Origin: Clostridiales bacterium
GTDB taxonomy: Bacteria; Bacillota; Clostridia; Oscillospirales; Acutalibacteraceae
Direction: 5' to 3'
Assembly: GCA_012522615.1 (NCBI GenBank)
Contig: JAAYKB010000027.1
Coordinates: forward strand, 1 to 9,253
Length of the DNA stretch: 9,253 bases
Shown: positions 1 through 5,857 of the stretch, in pieces
Layout: every line of letters begins with the position of its first letter
How positions within the stretch are numbered: position 1 is the stretch's first letter
Program-made: the position numbers and the translations under genes
Notes under the pieces: model-generated
Seen by the model: only the letters and a program-made list of their open reading frames with translations
Told to the model about the DNA's origin: nothing
Database searches by the model: none

Positions 1-104
1 TCAAAATCCTTAAAGGTCTGCCCCAGAATACTGTCAACCGCACGCTCTAAATACCTTTCAGCCTTGTAAACGGGCATGATGATTGTCAAAAAAGGCTTGT
101 CCAT
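1..104 (-). CDS. Family-2 glycosyltransferase, N-terminal fragment cut by the window edge
   Basis: Only about the first 34 residues are visible; the rest lies beyond position 1. The peptide opens MDKPFLTIIMPVYKAERY and continues to LGQTFKDF, the first beta strand and helix of a GT-A-fold family-2 transferase. This stretch closely resembles the start of the neighbouring transferase (ISVIMPVYKVEDYVGKAI), so the two look like related tandem copies. It would transfer a sugar from a nucleotide donor at the cytoplasmic side of the membrane; donor and acceptor cannot be told from this fragment. The start is ambiguous: AAAGGA sits at 117-122, directly against an in-frame ATG at 116, 6 bases from an in-frame TTG at 110, and 12 bases from the ATG at 104. 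I chose 104 because the family normally begins a few residues before the first strand. It lies about 50 bases after the preceding gene on the same strand, so it is probably co-transcribed with it and with glf. Confidence 0.85.
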   Translation of the reverse strand, partial: MDKPFLTIIMPVYKAERYLERAVDSILGQTFKDF

Positions 105-154
105 TATCAAAGTCATTCCTTTATGCCGAATGAAGCTTCACATCTCAACCGACG

Positions 155-1210
155 TCAACGGTTTGCCTTTAATATGGCAAACAGCTTTGTGTTGCGGACC
201 TTCACCATAGAAACCACCCTGCTTTGGAGTATGGCGAGGGTGACATTTTTCCATCTTATCGGGAGCAGCAGCAGCTTCATCATCAGGCTGCGTGGTCTGG
301 CAATCTTCAGGCAGGGGGCCACATTCTCGCCCCGCATCATCAGGGCAATCTTTTCCCGCTTTTCGGCATTCGGAAGGGTACAGTTCGGATTGGTCACATT
401 TTCAATACACCCGACCAGCCGCTCCACATACCTGCGGGCAATCATCTCACGGCTCTCCTCGTCATCGATCTGCCAATGGTCGTACAGCTCAAGCATCCAG
501 CCGTGCTCTTCTTCCCTCTTCTCGTACATCTCGGGACGATATGCCGCCGTTTCGGATTCGGCGCGCGCCCTGATAAAATGATAATACTGTTTTGAAGACA
601 CGACAACCCGCTCAACATCGCGAATCACGCTGAGCACAAACGGGAAATCGTCCCAAAAGGTGGAGGGGAAACGCAGCCCCTTGCTGTCGACATACTCCCT
701 GTTATACAGCTTATTCCACGGCGTGTACAGAAGATTATGGTCAAACAGCTTATATGCGTTTTCCCGAAACGACTGCCGGTCATACACCGCGTCGGGCTGG
801 GTCTGGTGGATTGTGATATATCTATCTTTATTGTAATAGGTATCGATAAAATATCCGGTAACGACAAGCTGGGCGTCGTTTTTTTCCGCCAGCTCATACA
901 TATCCTCAAGCATGGTCGGCTCCGCCCAGTCGTCGGAATCCATGAAAAAATAATACTTCCCGCGGGCGTGCTCCATCGCCATATTGCGGGCGGAGGGCGC
1001 GCCGCCGTTTTCCCTGTGGAACACGCGGATGCGGTCGTCCTTCAGGGCATATTCATCACATATCTTCCCGCTGTTATCGGGCGAACCGTCGTCCACAATC
1101 AGAAACTCAAACTCTTCAAGGGTCTGCGCCTGTATGCTCTCGATAGCCTTGCCTACATAATCCTCGACCTTGTAAACAGGCATGATAACGCTTATCTTGA
1201 TATCCTGCAT
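155..1210 (-). CDS. Family-2 glycosyltransferase, surface polysaccharide type
   Basis: This 351-residue protein is a GT-A-fold family-2 glycosyltransferase. Visible motifs in order are the N-terminal strand ISVIMPVYK (residues 6-14), the nucleotide-binding VDDGSPDNSG (39-48), NGGAPSARN (68-76), the metal-binding DSDDW (91-95, the DXD motif), WNKLY (165-169) and DDFPF (187-191), which takes the place of the usual ED catalytic-base motif. The C-terminal third is basic and has no clear membrane helices, so it is not of the CsbB/GtrB type that makes polyprenyl-phosphate sugars; it more likely adds sugars to a lipid-linked repeat unit in the cytoplasm. The reading frame is open upstream to 1273, but I chose the ATG at 1210 because AAAGGA lies 10 bases before it and the family motif begins right after. 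It sits 114 bases after glf on the same strand, so a galactofuranosyltransferase role is possible but unproven. Confidence 0.93.
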   Translation of the reverse strand: MQDIKISVIMPVYKVEDYVGKAIESIQAQTLEEFEFLIVDDGSPDNSGKICDEYALKDDRIRVFHRENGGAPSARNMAMEHARGKYYFFMDSDDWAEPTMLEDMYELAEKNDAQLVVTGYFIDTYYNKDRYITIHQTQPDAVYDRQSFRENAYKLFDHNLLYTPWNKLYNREYVDSKGLRFPSTFWDDFPFVLSVIRDVERVVVSSKQYYHFIRARAESETAAYRPEMYEKREEEHGWMLELYDHWQIDDEESREMIARRYVERLVGCIENVTNPNCTLPNAEKREKIALMMRGENVAPCLKIARPRSLMMKLLLLPIRWKNVTLAILQSRVVSMVKVRNTKLFAILKANR

Positions 1211-1226
1211 AGAACAATCATCCTTT

Positions 1227-1261
1227 CTCGCCAAACCCAAGGTTTTGACCGGCTTGGCGAG
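1227..1261 (-). promoter_or_regulatory. Leader hairpin directly before a glycosyltransferase ribosome site
   Basis: A perfect 8-base inverted repeat, CTCGCCAA at 1227-1234 and TTGGCGAG at 1254-1261, encloses 19 bases. On the transcribed minus strand the hairpin ends exactly where the AAAGGA ribosome site (1221-1226) of the downstream transferase begins. No T run follows, so it is not an intrinsic terminator. It could stabilise processed mRNA or tune translation of the second cistron. The repeat is seen directly; its role is inference. Confidence 0.45.
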
Positions 1262-1324
1262 TAAAATTCCCACCCCATAAAGCGGGAAAGGACAGAACTT
1301 TTCAAGCCTTATTTAAAAACCGAT

Positions 1325-2431
1325 TCACCGTCCCGCAAGCTCTTCCGAAGCCTTTTGCAGGGCGGATTCAATCACCTTGTCCATATCATAGTATTTATAT
1401 TCGGCAAGCCTGCCCCCGAAGATTGTGCGGGGCTCTTTGGCTGCAAGCTCGGCGTACTTCCGATAAAGCGACTGGTTTGCCTCGTCGTTCACGGGATAGT
1501 ACGGCTCCATCCCCTCCCGCCACTCGGCGGGATATTCCCGGGTGATAACCGTGGCGGGCTGGGTTCCGTACTCAAAATGCTTGTGCTCAATGATTCGGGT
1601 AAACGGGGTCTCCCTGTCGGTGTAGTTCACCACCGCAACCCCCTGGTAGTTTTCCTCCTCAAGTTCAACCGTCTCAAACCGCAGGCTTCTGTATTCGAGC
1701 TTGCCGAACCTGTACCGGTAATATGAGTCTATTGTGCCCGTATATACAATCCTTTCGGCCAGCGCGTCATATTTTTCCCTGTTCTCGTTATAGTCCACCC
1801 CGAGCTCAATATCGCTGCCCTCGAGCAGGGCGTCTATAAGCACGTTATACCCGCCGATAGGAATACCCTGATAACGGTCGTTGAAATAGTTGTTGTCGTA
1901 GGTATAACGCACGGGAAGGCGCTTAATAATAAAAGCCGGAAGCTGTGTACAGTCCCTGCCCCACTGCTTTTCGGTATAGCCCTTGATAAGCTTTGTATAA
2001 ATATCGACCCCGACAAGACTTATCGCCTGCTCCTCGAGATTTCGGGGCTCATGATTGATAATCGCTCTTTGTTCGTCAATCTTCCTTTTTGCCTGCTCCG
2101 GGGTGACAACCCCCCACATCCTGTTAAAGGTATTCATGTTAAACGGCAGGTTATATATCTCGCCCTTGTAGTTTGCAACGGGCGAGTTGGTGTACCGGTT
2201 GCACTCGGCGTATTTATTGAAGTATTCCCAGACCATGCGGTTATTTGTATGGAATATATGCGCGCCGTATTCATGGACATTGATGCCGTTGATATTCTTA
2301 CAGTGCAGGTTCCCTCCGGTATGGTCTCTCTTTTCTATAACTAAAACCGATTTACCGCTGTCAACGGCCTGCCTTGCAAAAACCGCGCCGAACAAACCGC
2401 TTCCCACAATCAGGTAATCATATTTTTTCAA
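1325..2431 (-). CDS. glf: UDP-galactopyranose mutase
   Basis: This flavoenzyme interconverts UDP-galactopyranose and UDP-galactofuranose in the cytoplasm, supplying the donor for galactofuranose-containing surface glycans. At 368 residues it has the usual bacterial length. Visible motifs are the FAD dinucleotide-binding GSGLFG (residues 10-15), the acidic residue at the end of the second strand (E33), GGN (39-41), HEYGAHIFHT (53-62), YTEKQWG (152-158), and LPVRYTYDNNYF (172-183) with R174 matching the conserved substrate-binding arginine. The later segment around VITREYPAEW and the C-terminal GGRLAEYKYYDMD are also typical. The start is TTG: an in-frame TGA lies immediately before it and AAAGGA is 8 bases upstream. 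It is the first gene of a minus-strand operon with two family-2 glycosyltransferases and has a clear promoter upstream. Identification rests on family motifs and is firm. Confidence 0.97.
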   Translation of the reverse strand: MKKYDYLIVGSGLFGAVFARQAVDSGKSVLVIEKRDHTGGNLHCKNINGINVHEYGAHIFHTNNRMVWEYFNKYAECNRYTNSPVANYKGEIYNLPFNMNTFNRMWGVVTPEQAKRKIDEQRAIINHEPRNLEEQAISLVGVDIYTKLIKGYTEKQWGRDCTQLPAFIIKRLPVRYTYDNNYFNDRYQGIPIGGYNVLIDALLEGSDIELGVDYNENREKYDALAERIVYTGTIDSYYRYRFGKLEYRSLRFETVELEEENYQGVAVVNYTDRETPFTRIIEHKHFEYGTQPATVITREYPAEWREGMEPYYPVNDEANQSLYRKYAELAAKEPRTIFGGRLAEYKYYDMDKVIESALQKASEELAGR

Positions 2432-2439
2432 TCATAGCT

Positions 2440-2445
2440 TCCTTT
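2440..2445 (-). promoter_or_regulatory. Ribosome-binding site that fixes the TTG start of glf
   Basis: AAAGGA, preceded by GGG, lies 8 bases before the TTG at 2429-2431. The codon directly before that TTG in frame is TGA (2432-2434), so no upstream start is possible. An ATG overlapping this spot is out of frame and stops after a few codons. Confidence 0.8.
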
Positions 2446-2491
2446 CCCGTGCCGTACACAAGATATTTCCAAAATCTCTCTATGGTTTACT

Positions 2492-2520
2492 ATTATATTT
2501 CCATCCGTAGTAAAAGTCAA
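2492..2520 (-). promoter_or_regulatory. Sigma-A-type promoter for the glf operon
   Basis: On the minus strand a -35 box TTGACT (2515-2520) is separated by 17 bases from a perfect -10 TATAAT (2492-2497). Transcription would start near 2485, leaving a leader of about 55 bases before the glf TTG start. It stands back to back with the promoter of the YfhO-family gene, about 80 AT-rich bases away, and would read the whole glf-glycosyltransferase operon. Confidence 0.8.
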
Positions 2521-2601
2521 TGATTCAGTAAATAGTGCACAGTTAGACAGACGATTATTTGGTAAAACAATACATATTATATCACTAATGTAATATCCAG
2601 A

Positions 2602-2630
2602 TTGAATTATTTAAGTTAATCATTTATAAT
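2602..2630 (+). promoter_or_regulatory. Sigma-A-type promoter for the YfhO-family gene
   Basis: A -35 box TTGAAT (2602-2607), a 17-base spacer and a perfect -10 TATAAT (2625-2630) match the housekeeping consensus. The spacer contains the small palindrome TTAAGTTAA (2611-2619). The predicted start near 2637 gives a leader of about 54 bases ending in the ribosome site GAGGAG, 6 bases before the ATG at 2691. Between this and the divergent glf promoter (2521-2601) the DNA is strongly AT-rich with no ORF. Confidence 0.8.
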
Positions 2631-2690
2631 ATTGTAAGTTGTTGGAGCGAAGCCGTTCCTGTCTACCACCAGAGCAAAGAGGAGAATTTC

Positions 2691-5288
2691 ATGCGCAACC
2701 AAGCTTTAAAAAGATTCCGAAAACCTGCGGAATACCTTTTTTCCTTCATCATCCCCGCCTTCATTGTAATGCTCGCGCTTGCGGCACAGAAAATCTATCC
2801 CTTCGGCGACAAAGCCCTGCTGTGCTGGGATATGGAGATACAATACGCCGATTATTTCGGCTGGCTCGGCAACGTCCTGCGCGGCGAGGGCAGCATATTC
2901 TACTCCTTTTCAAAATCACTGGGCGGCAATATGGCGGCCCTTTTCGGCTACTACCTGTCCAGCCCCTTCAATCTCCTTGTCCGCTTCTTCCCGCCCGAAA
3001 GGATAACCGAATTTGTTTCATGGCTTACCGTTCTTAAAATTGCGGCGTGCGGCCTGACCGCATACGTCTATATAAGCAAACGGCACCGCTTGGACGGTCC
3101 TCTCGCTTTGTGCCTGTCGTCGGCCTACGCCCTGATGGAGTATAATGTTTCCTACTGCAGCAATATTATGTGGCTGGACGGGGTCATGCTTCTGCCTCTG
3201 ATAGCGCTCGGAATCCACAAGCTGCTCTTTGAGAGCAGATACACCCTGCTCTTTGTAAGCGCGGCGGCCTCCATTCTGTTCAACTGGTATTCGGCATACA
3301 TGGTCTGCCTTTTCGCCGCCCTGTACTTCATATATGAACTGGCGATAAAATATCGGTTCACCCTCAAAGGCAATGTGAGACAGGGCATAAGCCACGCCGC
3401 CCGGTGTCTGTTTACCGTCCTGCTCTCGATTGCGGCAGGCGCGGTGCTTTTCCTTCCGATGTGCTGTGCCCTTATGAACGGAGGCAAAAGCTTCGGCGGC
3501 TTTGTAAACGAGTTTTATTTCAGCTTTCTGTATTCGCTCAGAAGCCTTTCCATCACCGCGCCCACAAACACCGTAACCAGTCCGGTTATCTATATCAGCG
3601 GTTTCGCCCTGCTCTCCGCGGTATCCTTTTTTACAAACAGGTATGTTAACCCTAGGAAAAAGGCAATCGCCGCGATTTTCATCGCGATATTCATGCTAAG
3701 CTTCTGCTATTCCCCCTTTGACGTAATCTGGTCGGATATGAAAAGGGCCTTTTCGTATATATTCAGATACTCCTTCGTCTTCAGCTTCCTTATGGTCAGC
3801 CTTGCCGCAGACGGCATAAAATCCTTTGACCGGCTCGACAGAAAAGGGCGCTTTGAAACCGTCTTCAGGGCGGCCTGCTTCATAACCGGGACCGGACTTG
3901 TTTTGGACCTGCTCGAGGGCTTTAAATCCCGAACCGTCTTTTATCTTTTTCTGATGCTCATTATAGCCTTCGGGGTCTTTCTTATTGCCCTCAAGAATAT
4001 TAAAGCCAAACGTTCCGCCGCAATAATAACCGCCGTTATACTGTTGATGTTTTCGGTCGAACAGCTTTACAATACAAAGCAGGCTGTGGAAAAATACCGT
4101 GTGAGCAATTCGGAATACCAGAGCTATAAACAAGAGATAAAAAATGTCAGCGACAGGCTCGCTCGGGACGAGGACGACTTTTTCAGGATGGAAAAGACCT
4201 TCAGCGAGATGACAAAACGGCGTTACCCCAACGTCCCCGCCTCCTGCGAATCGCTTTCAATCGGTTACAGAGGACTCGCCCATTACAGCTCCACCTTTGA
4301 AAAGGATGTTATCGGTTTTTGCTCACGGCTCGGCTATTCCTCCCCAAAAAACATCACGGAGGTCTGTTATAATTCCCCCCTTCTTGTCACCGACTCCCTG
4401 CTGGGCATTAAATATGTTCTTACGGACAACACAGTCCGGCAGCCCGCCGGGACCTCCCCCCTTGACGACCTGACCCTCTCAAACGGCGGCCGCGTCTATA
4501 TCAACCCCTATGCCCTCCCGCTCGGCTACGCCGTCAATAACAATGTCACCGATATAAAATGGGAGGACGACCCGTTCGAAAACCAGACCCGGCTTGTAAG
4601 CGCCATGCTGGGCAAAAGCGTAAACCTCTACCGGGAGCTTTCTCTCGACCGGCCGGAGCAGGCGCCGAGCGGTATTATGTGGACGGTCAATATCACAAGT
4701 GACGGCCCTGTTTACGCCTATTTCGGCGGCAGCCACAGCGAAAAGAAGCTCTATCTGACGGCGCGCGGGCAAAGGCAATTCATGCAGCTTTGCTATTCGC
4801 GGTTTTACGACAACATCATCTATCTTGGCGACTATAGCGAGGGGGAAACCATCTCGCTCACGCTTGCGGATGACAGGGATATCGATAGTGAACACAACCT
4901 CAAGGTCTGCTCCCTCGACCTAGGCGTGTTCGAGGATGCCGTCAACGCCCTGAAACAAAACGGTTTTTCGCCGACGGTCAAAGACGGTTATGTTTCGGGC
5001 AGCTTTCGTGCCGGAAAAGAAGGCCTGCTCATGACCACCATCCCCTACAATAAGGGCTGGACCGTCAAGGTGGACGGCGTCAGGGCGGATGTAAAAAAGG
5101 CCGCCGACTGCATGATTGCAATCCCGCTGACACAGGGCGAACACAAAATCGAGATGGAATTCCGCCCGCCCTATCTTGTGACGGGCGCCCTCATATCGCT
5201 GGCGTCAGTATGCCTGTTTATATGCTGGAGATTATACAGCATCCGCAGACAACGCCGTAAATCCGGCTCCGACCCCGACCCCGACTAA
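2691..5288 (+). CDS. YfhO-family polytopic membrane protein, GT-C-like glycosylation enzyme
   Basis: This 865-residue protein belongs to the YfhO family (Pfam YfhO, GT-C-like). In Bacillus subtilis YfhO is needed for glycosylation of lipoteichoic acid, using a polyprenyl-phosphate sugar at the outer face of the membrane. A first membrane helix at about residues 14-34 is followed by the family segment around D47 and QY 51-52, then by the glycine-rich SLGGN (76-80) and GYYLSSPFNLL (86-96). About a dozen hydrophobic segments fill the first 455 residues. A soluble region of roughly 370 residues follows, presumably outside the cell, with the family's C-terminal PYNKGWTVKVDG and GEHKIEMEFRPP motifs. 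A final helix at about 828-848 leads into a basic tail. The ATG has GAGGAG 6 bases upstream. It is transcribed divergently from the glf operon. No CsbB-type partner transferase is visible, so its sugar donor is unknown; a role with galactofuranose is only a guess. Confidence 0.92.
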   Translation: MRNQALKRFRKPAEYLFSFIIPAFIVMLALAAQKIYPFGDKALLCWDMEIQYADYFGWLGNVLRGEGSIFYSFSKSLGGNMAALFGYYLSSPFNLLVRFFPPERITEFVSWLTVLKIAACGLTAYVYISKRHRLDGPLALCLSSAYALMEYNVSYCSNIMWLDGVMLLPLIALGIHKLLFESRYTLLFVSAAASILFNWYSAYMVCLFAALYFIYELAIKYRFTLKGNVRQGISHAARCLFTVLLSIAAGAVLFLPMCCALMNGGKSFGGFVNEFYFSFLYSLRSLSITAPTNTVTSPVIYISGFALLSAVSFFTNRYVNPRKKAIAAIFIAIFMLSFCYSPFDVIWSDMKRAFSYIFRYSFVFSFLMVSLAADGIKSFDRLDRKGRFETVFRAACFITGTGLVLDLLEGFKSRTVFYLFLMLIIAFGVFLIALKNIKAKRSAAIITAVILLMFSVEQLYNTKQAVEKYRVSNSEYQSYKQEIKNVSDRLARDEDDFFRMEKTFSEMTKRRYPNVPASCESLSIGYRGLAHYSSTFEKDVIGFCSRLGYSSPKNITEVCYNSPLLVTDSLLGIKYVLTDNTVRQPAGTSPLDDLTLSNGGRVYINPYALPLGYAVNNNVTDIKWEDDPFENQTRLVSAMLGKSVNLYRELSLDRPEQAPSGIMWTVNITSDGPVYAYFGGSHSEKKLYLTARGQRQFMQLCYSRFYDNIIYLGDYSEGETISLTLADDRDIDSEHNLKVCSLDLGVFEDAVNALKQNGFSPTVKDGYVSGSFRAGKEGLLMTTIPYNKGWTVKVDGVRADVKKAADCMIAIPLTQGEHKIEMEFRPPYLVTGALISLASVCLFICWRLYSIRRQRRKSGSDPDPD

Positions 5289-5307
5289 TATTATAAGCCT
5301 CACTATA

Positions 5308-5322
5308 CGACAGATTTTGTCG
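5308..5322. repeat. Short inverted repeat after the YfhO-family gene
   Basis: CGACA and TGTCG flank a 5-base loop, 20 bases after the stop of the membrane-protein gene. It has no T run on either strand, so terminator function is doubtful; it may be a protein-binding palindrome or chance. Confidence 0.35.
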
Positions 5323-5339
5323 CAAAAAGAATATGGAAC

Positions 5340-5382
5340 AAGCTCGCCCGCATGGTCTTTCGTCCATGCGGGCGCTACGCTT
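5340..5382. terminator. Hairpin between convergent genes, probable bidirectional terminator
   Basis: A perfect 11-base stem, CGCCCGCATGG (5345-5355) and CCATGCGGGCG (5364-5374), closes an 8-base loop. Beyond a small internal loop it extends through AAGC (5340-5343) pairing with GCTT (5379-5382). It lies between the plus-strand YfhO-family gene and the minus-strand spoIIID gene. On the plus strand it is followed by the T-rich CCCTTTCTTTTGTTT. On the minus strand a TTCTTTTT stretch comes about 18 bases later. The T tracts are not ideally placed, so efficiency is uncertain. Confidence 0.6.
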
Positions 5383-5402
5383 CCCTTTCTTTTGTTTAAA
5401 AC

Positions 5403-5660
5403 TCATTTTGACCGTTTATGCAGGTATTTGTTACGGGTAGCAATGCCGCCGCGGATATGCCGCTGCGCCTTGTTCTGTTCAAGAACATTGCGAACCCGCC
5501 CGTAAAGCTGCGGATTCAGGGGCCGCAGCCGATCGGACACATCCTTATGTACTGTGGACTTGGATATATGAAACTTCCCCGCGGTAGCACGTACCGTCGC
5601 GTTGTTCTTAATAATGTATTCGCCCAGCTCAATGGCCCGCTCCTCTACTGCTCCCTTCAC
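5403..5660 (-). CDS. spoIIID: Sporulation transcriptional regulator SpoIIID
   Basis: This 85-residue protein is SpoIIID, the small DNA-binding regulator that adjusts the mother-cell sigma-E regulon and leads to sigma-K expression during endospore formation. The helix-turn-helix spans about residues 21-42, with the hallmark SKSTVHKD at 33-40 and the NP of the following helix at 49-50. The C-terminal basic segment that also contacts DNA contains RHIRGG (67-72) and ends in KYLHKRSK. The B. subtilis protein is slightly longer (93 residues), differing at the acidic tail. The start codon is GTG, supported by a near-perfect ribosome site. A candidate sigma-E promoter precedes it, as expected for this gene. 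It converges on the YfhO-family gene and is divergent from the heparinase-like gene; no other sporulation gene is visible in the window. Confidence 0.96.
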   Translation of the reverse strand: MKGAVEERAIELGEYIIKNNATVRATAGKFHISKSTVHKDVSDRLRPLNPQLYGRVRNVLEQNKAQRHIRGGIATRNKYLHKRSK

Positions 5661-5663
5661 GTT

Positions 5664-5672
5664 ATCACCTCT
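5664..5672 (-). promoter_or_regulatory. Strong ribosome-binding site that fixes the GTG start of spoIIID
   Basis: AGAGGTGAT is nearly fully complementary to the 3' end of 16S rRNA. It is centred at normal distance from the GTG at 5658-5660, which settles the non-ATG start. Confidence 0.8.
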
Positions 5673-5687
5673 TGAAGTTCTTCGCTA

Positions 5688-5717
5688 ATACCTATGCGTG
5701 TAGAGGTGAATTTATGC
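5688..5717 (-). promoter_or_regulatory. Candidate sigma-E promoter for spoIIID
   Basis: On the minus strand GCATAAA (5711-5717) and CATAGGTAT (5688-5696) are separated by 14 bases. This resembles the sigma-E pattern of a -35 with central ATA, a spacer of about 13-15, and a -10 like CATACAAT. Transcription would begin near 5681, about 20 bases before the GTG and just ahead of the ribosome site. In B. subtilis spoIIID is a known sigma-E gene, so both sequence and context agree. The -10 match is partial. Confidence 0.55.
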
Positions 5718-5800
5718 GATTTTTATAAACGCAGTATCGTGCCGTCCGGAAAAAGTCCGCCGCAATCACGGCCGCCGTGTTTTATATCCGCCGTTCCCCG

Positions 5801-5808
5801 AATACAAT
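5801..5808 (+). promoter_or_regulatory. Possible -10 element for the heparinase-like gene
   Basis: AATACAAT resembles the sigma-E -10 (CATACAAT, one mismatch) and contains TACAAT, one base off the housekeeping -10. The upstream half is weak: TTATATC at 5782-5788 leaves only 12 bases for a sigma-E spacer, and TTTTAT at 5780-5785 is a poor housekeeping -35. It is correctly placed about 50 bases before the start codon, but the sigma factor cannot be decided. Confidence 0.25.
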
Positions 5809-5857
5809 ATACCAGAACATACCGGCCGCCCCGTGTCCGGCAGAAAGGATGGCAGCA

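Noticed and set aside
123..1264. Plus-strand open frames opposite the glycosyltransferase (123-581, 224-595, 737-1264)
   Set aside because: They lie antisense to a clear family-2 transferase, have no recognisable motifs and no convincing ribosome sites.
1211..1273. Longer N-terminus for the glycosyltransferase starting at 1273
   Set aside because: The extra 21 residues precede the normal family start, would cover the AAAGGA site and include the inverted repeat.
2574..2596. Operator-like inverted repeat ATATTA / TAATAT between the divergent promoters
   Set aside because: Six-base arms in DNA this AT-rich are expected by chance.
5777..5857. Longer N-terminus for the heparinase-like protein
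   Set aside because: No ribosome site precedes 5777, the added residues look unlike the family, and AAAGG is well placed for the ATG at 5858. The ATG at 5849 overlaps that site and is too close.
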